From Bacillota bacterium (GTDB taxonomy: Bacteria > Bacillota > Clostridia > Lachnospirales > Lachnospiraceae): a DNA stretch of 19,746 nt. The notes beneath the pieces are model-generated. The model saw nothing but the letters and a program-made list of their open reading frames with translations, did no database searches and was not told the origin of the DNA. Positions 6,485 to 13,129 of the stretch are shown piece after piece. Numbering within the stretch: the stretch's first letter is position 1; every line of letters begins with the position of its first letter. The position numbers and the translations under genes were made by a program. The stretch spans positions 1 through 19,746 of the forward strand of contig JAEYXC010000220.1 in NCBI GenBank assembly GCA_023428655.1, read 5' to 3'.

Positions 6485-7288
6485 ATGGACGGGGGAAAAT
6501 ATATGTTAAATACAGCTGGTTTAAAAAAAGGATTCACGGTCATCGCTTTTTTGATTATGGTGACTTTTAATATTCTTGCTAACCTTTTGCTGTTAAATGG
6601 CATTTCGACCGGTGCTCTCTCGGACCGTTATCCATCCTTACTTACTCCTGCAAGCTATACCTTTCAGATCTGGACGATAATTTATGTTCTTTTATTTTTC
6701 TATATAATATATCAACTGGGCTTCGTAGCAGGAAAAGGAAAGCTTACTCCTAAAGGAAGCGATTATATCCGCTATTTTTTTATCCTTTCCTGTTTATGCA
6801 ACGCGGGTTGGATTGTTGCCTGGCATTATAACTATATCGCCTTATCCATGATGCTGATTCTTGTCATTCTGATTTGTCTCGGCATCATCAATCGATATAC
6901 CTACTCAGAGGAGCTATCACTTTTAGAGAAAATATTCATTCGACTGCCCTTTGGCATATATTTCGGTTGGATCACAGTAGCTACCGTTCTTAATATGACA
7001 GTGCTATTAACCAGTATAAGGTGGTCGGTCTTTGGCTTATCTCCTTCGATATGGACGATAACAGTGACAATCTTAATTCTGGTTATTACCTCTCTAAGCA
7101 TCCTAAAGTATAAAAACCTAGCATATGCTGCTGCTGTAATCTGGGCATATATAGGTATTCTGACAAAGCATACTGCAAGGTTACAGCTGGATGGTAAGTA
7201 TCCTGCAATTATAGCAGTACTTCTTCTATGTATTGTTATAATAGTGTCTGAAATGATATACATAATAATAAAGAAAAGAGCCTCGTAA
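6485..7288 (+). CDS. TspO/MBR-related membrane protein, extended form
   Basis: A hydrophobic protein of 267 residues (261 if the second ATG at 6503 is used) with about eight predicted membrane segments, near residues 15-38, 57-80, 92-112, 115-135, 148-172, 185-205, 209-226 and 236-262. The first part carries TspO/MBR-like features, PSLLTPASYTFQIWTIIYVL and CNAGWIVAWHYNYIALSMM. Classical TspO has about 160 residues and five helices, so this belongs to the longer clostridial group usually labelled tryptophan-rich sensory protein. TspO proteins bind tetrapyrroles, but that role is unproven for long forms. Both starts have modest ribosome binding sites (AGGA near the first, GGGGG near the second). 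It lies 26 nt before the Fpg-like gene, probably cotranscribed. Confidence 0.78.
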   Translation: MDGGKYMLNTAGLKKGFTVIAFLIMVTFNILANLLLLNGISTGALSDRYPSLLTPASYTFQIWTIIYVLLFFYIIYQLGFVAGKGKLTPKGSDYIRYFFILSCLCNAGWIVAWHYNYIALSMMLILVILICLGIINRYTYSEELSLLEKIFIRLPFGIYFGWITVATVLNMTVLLTSIRWSVFGLSPSIWTITVTILILVITSLSILKYKNLAYAAAVIWAYIGILTKHTARLQLDGKYPAIIAVLLLCIVIIVSEMIYIIIKKRAS

Positions 7289-7323
7289 CTAAGAACGCGG
7301 TAATAAAGGAAGGGATGGGGAAA

Positions 7324-8154
7324 ATGATTGAGTTAGTTGAAGCGAAGATATTATCGGACCAAATGAGAGAGGCAATACGAGGAAAGCGGATCGAAAGAGT
7401 AACTACCCTATTCACGCCTCATAAATTTGCATTCTTTCACGGTGATCCGCAGACCTATGATGGATTACTGAGAGGTCGAACCGTAGGAGATATATCTCCA
7501 ATTGGTGGGCAAGTACGTATCGAGATTGAGGATTTGATGCTTTTGTTTGGTGATGGTGTGGATTTAAGATATTATGAGAAGGATGAGAAACGTCCTACGA
7601 AGCATCAATTGCTCATGGAATTTGAGGATGGATCTGCACTCAGCGGTTCTGTTCAGATGTATGGCTTTTTATTATGCTTTGATGAAAAGGATTATGATAA
7701 TCCGTATTATCTCATTGCAAAGCAAAAGCCATCGCCACTCAATGAAGAATTTGATAAGGAGTATTTTAACCATTTATTATCTGAACCGGGAGCTGATCGA
7801 TTAAGTATGAAAGCATTGCTGGCTACAAAACAGAGAATACCTGGATTGGGAAATGGTTTATTGCAGGATATCCTATTCTATGGCGGACTGCATCCGAAGA
7901 GAAAGGTCATAACCCTTAGTGAAGAGGATAAGGACAGGCTGTATCATTCTATTAAAAATACAATGAACCAGATGATCGCACAGGGTGGAAGGGATACAGA
8001 AAAGGACCTTTATGGAAACTCCGGAGGCTATATCACGAGGCTCAGTAAGAAAACGAGTGGAAAACCTTGCACCGTCTGTGGGAGTACAATCCTAAAAGAA
8101 GCATATATGGGTGGTAGCATCTATTATTGTGAAGGCTGCCAGCCTTTATCCTAA
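7324..8154 (+). CDS. Fpg/Nei-family DNA glycosylase-like protein lacking the catalytic Pro2
   Basis: A 276-residue protein with the Fpg/Nei (MutM/endonuclease VIII) architecture. An N-terminal beta-sandwich begins MIELVEAKILSDQM. A helix-two-turn-helix is centred on KQRIPGLGNGLLQDI (about residues 165-180). A C-terminal C4 zinc finger runs from PCTVCG to YYCEGCQ. Family knowledge: the N-terminal motif is MPELPEV, where Pro2 is the Schiff-base nucleophile and Glu3 is the acid. Here Glu3 is kept but position 2 is Ile, and Met-Ile is not expected to be trimmed by methionine aminopeptidase. Classical bifunctional chemistry is therefore doubtful. The start at 7324 is favoured because AAGGAAGGG lies about 9 nt upstream; the ATG at 7315 abuts that site. 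The other start would still not supply a Pro. Confidence 0.88.
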   Translation: MIELVEAKILSDQMREAIRGKRIERVTTLFTPHKFAFFHGDPQTYDGLLRGRTVGDISPIGGQVRIEIEDLMLLFGDGVDLRYYEKDEKRPTKHQLLMEFEDGSALSGSVQMYGFLLCFDEKDYDNPYYLIAKQKPSPLNEEFDKEYFNHLLSEPGADRLSMKALLATKQRIPGLGNGLLQDILFYGGLHPKRKVITLSEEDKDRLYHSIKNTMNQMIAQGGRDTEKDLYGNSGGYITRLSKKTSGKPCTVCGSTILKEAYMGGSIYYCEGCQPLS

Positions 8155-8168
8155 TAAATTACTAAGAG

Positions 8169-8225
8169 AAAGGCTCTCTATTAGGTCGGAGTTTGTGCTC
8201 CGTCAACATAATAGAAAGCCTTTTT
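8169..8225. terminator. Bidirectional terminator with nested hairpin
   Basis: The outer arms AGGCTCTCTATTA (8171-8183) and TAATAGAAAGCCT (8209-8221) pair with one mismatch, and an inner stem CGGAG (8187-8191)/CTCCG (8198-8202) nests inside. T-rich sequence follows on plus (8221-8225), and a purine-rich A-run on plus at 8165-8172 gives T's on minus. It sits between the convergent Fpg-like and DUF2935 genes and can serve both. Confidence 0.85.
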
Positions 8226-8226
8226 A

Positions 8227-9039
8227 TTATAGGTCAACTCTCGGCCTAGTTGGATCACAATCCGGTCTTATCATGATCGAGGTGTTTTTGGAAAGCTTCA
8301 TTAGATAATAACATTCTTCCCTGGACATATGATCCGCCATGAGAGGGGTCAGTGTTCCTAACACCTTATGATCCATACGTTTATCCCTTAAGGAATCTAG
8401 GTAATCGATAAATTCTTGAATTGCCGTACCAGCTTGATCGTTTATTCTGGCCAGCGCAGGAAAGGTTTCAAGCTCCGTCCGAAGGTAGCCGTTCATAAGA
8501 AGAGCCTTCAGATACAAATCCTGAAACAGTAATCGAAAACGATTTGCCTGATCAATCAGATCAGCCTCTGCAAAATCGAGCTCAGCCTCTATGGAAGCTG
8601 CATGACCAACAGCATCACTGAGCCAGAGCATATGATAATGGAGGGGGTGTATCAACAATGAATTGCTGCTCTGCAGATTACCAATGACACGAAGATACTC
8701 TTCCAATTCGTTTAACATATCATTGAAGAAGGACGGAGGCAGCTGAGTCCTTAAGTCGGAATTAAGGGACATGGATAGAAGCTCCAGCTTGAAATCCCTT
8801 AAGCGATAGGTTGCTTCAAACGCATTTTTGTTCAACTGCTGCAGTTCATTCTCTGTTACAAATTGATGAGCTTCCTCCAGCAGCTGATCGAAAAGAAGAA
8901 TAAATTCCTGTGCCAATAAAATATATTCGGTTTCGGTGGGTGCTAGAGAGAAGAAGATAAACCTGGAATGATCCCCCATGATTTGTAGCCAAAATCGGTG
9001 TTCATAAAGGGCCGACTCTATATTCACTTCGTTATTCAC
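8227..9039 (-). CDS. DUF2935 domain protein (hemerythrin/ferritin-like helical protein)
   Basis: A 270-residue soluble, helical protein recognisable as DUF2935 from its N-terminal ALYEHRFWLQIMGDHSRFI motif and the related second repeat LHYHMLWLSDAVGHAASIEA (about residues 132-151). Each repeat places Glu/His residues as in metal-binding helical bundles, suggesting a two-repeat diiron-like fold; this is family-level inference and no activity is established to my knowledge. The start codon is GTG at 9039-9037, fixed by AGGAGG 7 nt upstream. The gene lies 94 nt downstream of the YitT-like gene on the same strand with no clear terminator between, so the two may share a transcript. Confidence 0.87.
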   Translation of the reverse strand: MNNEVNIESALYEHRFWLQIMGDHSRFIFFSLAPTETEYILLAQEFILLFDQLLEEAHQFVTENELQQLNKNAFEATYRLRDFKLELLSMSLNSDLRTQLPPSFFNDMLNELEEYLRVIGNLQSSNSLLIHPLHYHMLWLSDAVGHAASIEAELDFAEADLIDQANRFRLLFQDLYLKALLMNGYLRTELETFPALARINDQAGTAIQEFIDYLDSLRDKRMDHKVLGTLTPLMADHMSREECYYLMKLSKNTSIMIRPDCDPTRPRVDL

Positions 9040-9133
9040 GATGCTTCCTCCTGCTATTGATATTCTATTTCAATATATGCAGGGGAGGCTTGGATTATTT
9101 GGTAAATTACGTCTATTCGCTACTTGTTAAGCC

Positions 9134-9997
9134 CTAGCCACGAAAACCGCGGCCGATAATCTCACTGGTATTTGTAATTAATAGGAAAGCATCCGGGTCA
9201 ATCTGCTTGATATGTTTTCGCAGCATCACTGCTTGAGAACGGTTCATAACCGTTAATATGATCTTTTTTTCCTTGTCCGTAAAAGCACCTTTGGCATCGA
9301 ACACCGTCGCACTTCGATGCAGAGTGTTTAGAATGTAATCGCAGATGGGCTTCGGTTCCACACAAATAATCGTAAAATACTTGTTTAAGTTAAGGTTTTC
9401 AATCACATTATCCACTAAGGTGGATTTGAGGAGCAGGCCTAATACCGATAACAAACCGGTGGTAACTCCGAAGACCGGAAAAACGGCAATCGTAAGTAAG
9501 AAGTCAGTTACCAGAAGAGAGCGACCGATATCAAAATTGGTGTATTTTTTGAGTAGCATTGCAATGACATCAGTCCCTCCCGTTGAAGCACCGATGTTAA
9601 ACAATAAGGCGGCACCGATGGAAGGAATCACAACTGCAAAGGCCAGCTCCAATAAGGGCTGATCCGTTAGAGGGCGTTCCATAGGTACAAGAATCTCTAA
9701 AATTCGTAAAGAAAGAGATAATAGTAGACTGCCATATACAGTACGGTTGCCAAAGCTTCTTCCTAATGTAATATAACTGACAATTAATAGGATTATATTA
9801 ATAACCAGAACGATAGTACCCGTACTTACATCACTTCCAAGGAATGGACTTAATATGATAGCCATACCTGTAACACCGCCTGTTGAGAAGTTGTTTGGAA
9901 ATTTGAAGAAATAGACGCCGACGACGACTAGTAAAACACCGATGGTAATCAGTGCATATTCTTTTAACTTTTGTTGTATCAGATTTTGTGGCTTCAA
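9134..9997 (-). CDS. YitT family membrane protein with C-terminal DUF2179 domain
   Basis: A 287-residue protein: a membrane domain of about five segments over residues 13-195 (starting YALITIGVLLVVVGVYFF, with FPNNFSTGGVTGMAIIL after it), then a soluble DUF2179 domain (about 205-287, YFTIICVEPKPICDYILNTL). This order is diagnostic of the YitT family, abundant in Firmicutes and of uncertain transport or sensing function. The start codon is TTG (9997-9995), unambiguous because AAGGAGGT sits 5 nt upstream and the sequence MKPQNLIQQKLKEYA fits the family. Transcribed from a good promoter at 10041-10068, divergent from the RNA locus. DUF2935 is the next gene downstream. Confidence 0.93.
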   Translation of the reverse strand: MKPQNLIQQKLKEYALITIGVLLVVVGVYFFKFPNNFSTGGVTGMAIILSPFLGSDVSTGTIVLVINIILLIVSYITLGRSFGNRTVYGSLLLSLSLRILEILVPMERPLTDQPLLELAFAVVIPSIGAALLFNIGASTGGTDVIAMLLKKYTNFDIGRSLLVTDFLLTIAVFPVFGVTTGLLSVLGLLLKSTLVDNVIENLNLNKYFTIICVEPKPICDYILNTLHRSATVFDAKGAFTDKEKKIILTVMNRSQAVMLRKHIKQIDPDAFLLITNTSEIIGRGFRG

Positions 9998-10040
9998 CTA
10001 GGACCTCCTTGAGCGTTCGATCAAAATAATTACAAACAAA

Positions 10041-10068
10041 AGTATAGCTTAAGGTGTTGAAAAGTCAA
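10041..10068 (-). promoter_or_regulatory. Sigma-A promoter for the yitT-like gene
   Basis: On the minus strand, TTGACT (10068-10063) is followed by a 16-bp spacer and TATACT (10046-10041). Both hexamers are five-of-six consensus matches. The predicted transcript start is about 40 nt before the TTG codon of the YitT gene. Confidence 0.65.
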
Positions 10069-10104
10069 GAAAAATAAAAGAACAATGTTTTTATAAAATA
10101 ATTG

Positions 10105-10133
10105 TTGCATATAGAAAAAATATCCATTATAAT
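10105..10133 (+). promoter_or_regulatory. Sigma-A promoter for the structured RNA
   Basis: TTGCAT (10105-10110), exactly 17 bp, then the perfect -10 TATAAT (10128-10133). The start would be near 10140. Upstream arms AACAAT (10081-10086) and ATTGTT (10101-10106) form a 6-bp inverted repeat touching the -35. No ORF of meaningful size follows before the terminator at 10347, so the promoter appears to drive an RNA. Confidence 0.72.
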
Positions 10134-10139
10134 TATAAG

Positions 10140-10347
10140 GTAACTAGTAAATACTGAAATAAGTAGATTGTCTTATATAACGAAAGGAGTTGTGTGAATG
10201 TTAGCTTTTAGATTGGTGGTTTTTGACTAACTTCATAATGGGCGGAACAACAGGAAGATTACTTCTAGGTGTTGGGAAGCCGTACAAGTAACCTTTCGTG
10301 AATACTAGGTCTTTTGCAGTAGCACACTTTAGGGTGTGTTATTTTTG
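10140..10347 (+). ncRNA. Apparent structured non-coding RNA, family not identified
   Basis: About 208 nt between a near-consensus promoter and a terminator, with no real ORF. Hand-folding gives a three-way junction. P1 closes it: ACGAAAGG (10180-10187) with CCTTTCGT (10292-10299). P2 is GTTAG (10200-10204) with CTAAC (10227-10231), extended by TGAA/TTCA. P3 is GGC (10241-10243)/GCC (10279-10281), then a symmetric GGAA/GGAA internal loop, CAACA/TGTTG and G-GAAG-ATTA-CTTC-T. Such a loop typically forms tandem sheared G-A pairs. An outer helix CTAGTA (10144-10149)/TACTAG (10303-10308) could be crossed by TACTG (10152-10156)/CAGTA (10317-10321), a pseudoknot. raiA-motif RNA is a candidate by size and setting only. 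The branched fold argues against 6S RNA. Short internal ORFs (10 and 17 codons) are considered unlikely to be the product. Confidence 0.6.
10321..10347 (+). terminator. Terminator of the structured RNA
   Basis: AGCACAC (10321-10327) pairs with GTGTGTT (10334-10340, one G-T pair) around a 6-nt loop TTTAGG, followed by ATTTTTGT. It defines the likely 3' end of the RNA transcript. Confidence 0.7.
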
Positions 10348-10363
10348 TGTTCAAAAATATAAC

Positions 10364-10412
10364 ACAAGCCAAAGGCAGCACGATACAAAGGCTGCTTTTG
10401 GCTTGTTTTTTT
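10364..10412 (+). terminator. Strong second terminator upstream of the rsgA operon
   Basis: A 16-bp stem with a single G-T pair: ACAAGCCAAAGGCAGC (10364-10379) with GCTGCTTTTGGCTTGT (10391-10406), an 11-nt loop and eight T's (10405-10412). It lies only 24 bp after the previous terminator and ahead of the rsgA operon. It acts as a back-up terminator or as an attenuator for read-through into rsgA. Confidence 0.88.
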
Positions 10413-10473
10413 GTCCAATGGAGTTTGTCATAACCAAAATGGAAAGCAGATAGAAGAAGGAGGTATTTACTTT

Positions 10474-10626
10474 ATGAAAAGGAAAGAGAAAGGAGTTGTT
10501 ACTATGAGCGATAAGTTATTAGTGAAGGATTATGCGGTTAATAGAAATGAAAGACGACGATTCAAAGAATATATGGAGGATTATAATGATCGATATAAGA
10601 AATTATGGTTACAACGAAGAATATGA
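10474..10626 (+). CDS. Small basic ORF overlapping the rsgA start
   Basis: A 50-codon ORF rich in Lys/Arg and aromatic residues (MKRKEKGVVTMSDKLLVKDY at its start, RYKKLWLQRRI at its end). AAGGAGGT lies 9 nt before the ATG at 10474, and a second ATG at 10504 has AAAGGAG 8 nt upstream, so two good initiation sites share one frame. Its last 41 nt overlap the rsgA start in another frame, which would couple translation. The product would be soluble and highly charged, with a predicted helix over RNERRRFKEYMEDYNDRYKK. I recognise no family. The two well-placed ribosome binding sites are the main reason to believe it, but the sequence could also be only a regulatory leader for rsgA. Confidence 0.55.
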   Translation: MKRKEKGVVTMSDKLLVKDYAVNRNERRRFKEYMEDYNDRYKKLWLQRRI

Positions 10627-11665
10627 AACGAAAGAACTATTAGAGGGCTGTATCACAGCGAGAGTGACTGAGGTGCACAGGGAACGGTTTAAGGTAATAT
10701 CGGAGTTTGGTGAGAGTAGTGCTAGGATGAAGGGTTCCTTCTTTAATAAAGTAGATGTAGCGGAGGATTTCCCAGCAGTAGGTGATTTTGTACAGTTACG
10801 CTACAATGAAATCGGTGACTCGCAGATCGTAAGGGTATGTCCGCGTAAATCAAAGTTCTCTAGACCGGATTATTCCGGTCATGCGGCAGGATATGTGAAG
10901 ACCATCTTAGAGCAAGTGGTAGCTGCGAACTTTGATTATGTGTTTATATTGGCATCTCTGAATTATGACTTTAATATCAATCGAATCCTAAGATATATTA
11001 CTGTTGCTTGGGAAAGTGGCGGTACCCCGGTGGTATTACTGACAAAGGCGGACCTTGTGGAGGATGCTTTGACACAATTAGAACAGGTCAGGCAACAGGC
11101 CATCGGTGTATCGGTATATGTGGTCAGTGCGGTGACCGGAGATGGGATCGAGCAGCTGCAGGAGTATCTGGAGCCGGGAAAGACGATTGTATTCTTGGGA
11201 TCATCCGGTGTCGGTAAATCAACCTTGGTGAATGCCCTGGCTGGGGAGAACATTATGAACGTCAGCGAGATACGTACGGATGACAGTAAAGGTCGTCATA
11301 CGACAACACACCGGCAACTGATTATGCTAAAGAGTGGTGTCATGATTATTGATACCCCTGGAATGAGGGAGCTTGGAATGTGGGACGTTGAGGATGGGCT
11401 GGGTGAAACCTTTTCTGATATCGAGGAGCTTTTTACACAGTGCCGTTTCACCGATTGTACCCATCAAAATGAGCCCAGTTGTGCGATACAGGCTGCAATC
11501 GTTAACGGAACATTGGAATTAGCTAGGTGGAAGAATTATCTCCAGCTGAGGGGCGAAGCTAGATTTACAGAGGATAAGTCCGCATATTTGCGTGAGAAAA
11601 GGGAGTTCTTTAAGAAAATTGAGAGGTCAAACCGAGCTAGACAGAAGACGGGAGGATATCGATAA
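10586..11665 (+). CDS. rsgA: Ribosome small subunit-dependent GTPase A
   Basis: A 359-residue circularly permuted GTPase that assists late 30S subunit maturation. Domains: N-terminal OB fold (about 20-95); G4 TKAD (153-156) preceding the P-loop GSSGVGKS (205-212) and G3 DTPG (256-259), the permuted order that is diagnostic; then a C-terminal zinc site C286-x4-C291-x-H293-x5-C299. The start at 10586 (MIDIRNYGYNEEY) is preferred over an in-frame ATG at 10532 because GGAGG sits 6-7 nt before it and the extra 18 residues match nothing in the family. Preceded by a small overlapping ORF; its stop overlaps the next gene's ATG by one base (TAATG), indicating an operon with the GNAT gene. Confidence 0.97.
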   Translation: MIDIRNYGYNEEYETKELLEGCITARVTEVHRERFKVISEFGESSARMKGSFFNKVDVAEDFPAVGDFVQLRYNEIGDSQIVRVCPRKSKFSRPDYSGHAAGYVKTILEQVVAANFDYVFILASLNYDFNINRILRYITVAWESGGTPVVLLTKADLVEDALTQLEQVRQQAIGVSVYVVSAVTGDGIEQLQEYLEPGKTIVFLGSSGVGKSTLVNALAGENIMNVSEIRTDDSKGRHTTTHRQLIMLKSGVMIIDTPGMRELGMWDVEDGLGETFSDIEELFTQCRFTDCTHQNEPSCAIQAAIVNGTLELARWKNYLQLRGEARFTEDKSAYLREKREFFKKIERSNRARQKTGGYR

Positions 11666-12657
11666 TGAGAATTGTTGATTTTAAACAGGAGCATATCGCA
11701 GGAGCTAAGCAGATAGCGAATGATAATTACCGAAAAGAGCAGCAGAGGATTAAGATACTTCCGGAGGTGGGGTCCCTGCCCGAATTGGGGCACTTTGCGG
11801 AAAATGGATTGGGAGTCGCTGCAGTTGATGAGGAACGGCTTCTTGGTTTTCTTTGTCCCTACCTACCGAGAGAGGATGTATTTGGTACCACAAATGTTCG
11901 AGGTACCTATGTACCCTTATATGGGCATGGAGTTGATGTGAATATAGAGGATGAGGAGCGGGAACGAATCTATTCCAGAATGTATCAGTTAGCTGCAGGC
12001 AAGTGGGTTAAAGAGGGAATAAGAAGTCACGCCATAACCTTATACACTCACGATCAGGCCGGAATAAAGAGTTTTTTCTATAATGGCTTTGGGCTTAGGT
12101 GTCTTGATCTAATCCGTTCCCTGGATGAGATACCGATCATAAGGGAGGTTCCGATCCCATCAGTGGATGATGTTAAGTATGTGGAATTATTCAGAGATGA
12201 ATGGGCTCTACTATTGGATCAGCATAATGCATTAATTCGTCATCTTGGTAATAGTCCAACCTTCATGCATTTTGAACCTCTTATGGAAAAGGGAATGTAT
12301 GAACAGGCAGCAGAGGATGTACGGTACTTTGCTACGAAGATTGACGGCCGACCCGTGGCCTATATTAAGCTATCGGAGCATGGAGAGAACTTTGCGACAG
12401 AGGTTGATGATATGTTGAATATCTGCGGTGCATACTGTGAACCGGAATTCAGAGGCACCGGTATTTATCACAATTTACTCTGCCACGTTATGAAAGAGCT
12501 AAGATGGGAAGGTTATCGTTTGCTTGGGGTGGATTGCGAAAGCTTTAATCCTACAGCAAAGGAGTTCTGGCCAAAATATTTTACGGAATATACTCATAGC
12601 TTAGTAAGACGAATTGATGAGAAGGCTGTGGATGAACTGTTGAAGTCCACTGTATAA
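11665..12657 (+). CDS. GNAT-family N-acetyltransferase, two-domain type
   Basis: A 330-residue protein. The C-terminal GNAT domain shows the acetyl-CoA binding segment CEPEFRGTGIYHNLLCHVM (about residues 256-274; R-x-x-G-x-G/Y motif) followed by a C-terminal NPTAKEFWPKYF segment typical of motif B. The N-terminal half (about 1-150, ending LYTHDQAGIKSFFYNGFGLR) looks like a second, degenerate GNAT-like fold. The substrate cannot be read from the sequence. It is translationally coupled to rsgA by a TAATG overlap and ends 32 nt before a strong terminator, closing the operon. Confidence 0.88.
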   Translation: MRIVDFKQEHIAGAKQIANDNYRKEQQRIKILPEVGSLPELGHFAENGLGVAAVDEERLLGFLCPYLPREDVFGTTNVRGTYVPLYGHGVDVNIEDEERERIYSRMYQLAAGKWVKEGIRSHAITLYTHDQAGIKSFFYNGFGLRCLDLIRSLDEIPIIREVPIPSVDDVKYVELFRDEWALLLDQHNALIRHLGNSPTFMHFEPLMEKGMYEQAAEDVRYFATKIDGRPVAYIKLSEHGENFATEVDDMLNICGAYCEPEFRGTGIYHNLLCHVMKELRWEGYRLLGVDCESFNPTAKEFWPKYFTEYTHSLVRRIDEKAVDELLKSTV

Positions 12658-12689
12658 GCATAGGATGGTTTATCTTAATAACGGAGTGG

Positions 12690-12717
12690 AAGGAGCTGTT
12701 GAACAGCTCCTTCTTTT
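12690..12717 (+). terminator. Intrinsic terminator of the rsgA-GNAT operon
   Basis: AAGGAGCTG (12690-12698) pairs perfectly with CAGCTCCTT (12704-12712) around a TTGAA loop, followed by CTTTTTG. It lies 32 nt after the acetyltransferase stop codon. Confidence 0.9.
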
Positions 12718-13129
12718 TGTGTGTACTAAGAAAGGGGGATTCGATCGCTACCTGGGTTATCTATATCAATTCTGAACGATACGGTAATTAGAATTACAAT
12801 ATATGTAATTGATTTCTCGCTAATATTGGGAACCGTCCATGCATTCACTACGTCTAATGATTGTAAACGATAATTGAAAGGAGGTTATAGAACGGGTAGT
12901 TCCTTTTCGGTACCAAAAGAGAATGCCTATGGATAGAGAAGAATATGACGATAGGAATTACATCTTACAGAAGTAAATGAGCATTACTTGAAGGAAAAAA
13001 GACCAATTATAAGGAATGACATAGAATGAAGAAGTTGGCGAACCAAATGGATGGCCAATTAGGTTGAATATAATTTTGTTGGGTTATTTAAATAGGATGA
13101 CAACGAATTAGAATAATGGAGGAATGATT
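12718..13129. other. Long intergenic region before the anchored acidic protein gene
   Basis: About 410 bp with no credible gene. It holds an operator-like palindrome AATTAC (12792-12797)/GTAATT (12805-12810) with a 7-bp spacer, an isolated Shine-Dalgarno-like GAAAGGAGG near 12877-12886 that is not followed by an ORF, and mini-ORFs of 13-17 codons without convincing signals. It may carry the promoter and a long leader for the gene at 13130, or remnants of a decayed gene. Confidence 0.5.

Noticed and set aside
10140..10347. 6S RNA or T-box leader
   Set aside because: 6S should fold as one long hairpin with a central bubble, while this sequence supports a branched junction. The T-box consensus (GGGTGGTACCGCG-like) is absent, and a terminator separates it from rsgA.
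12922..13062. Mini-ORFs such as MPMDREEYDDRNYILQK and MKKLANQMDGQLG
   Set aside because: 13-17 codons, without well-spaced ribosome binding sites or recognisable peptide features; treated as chance.
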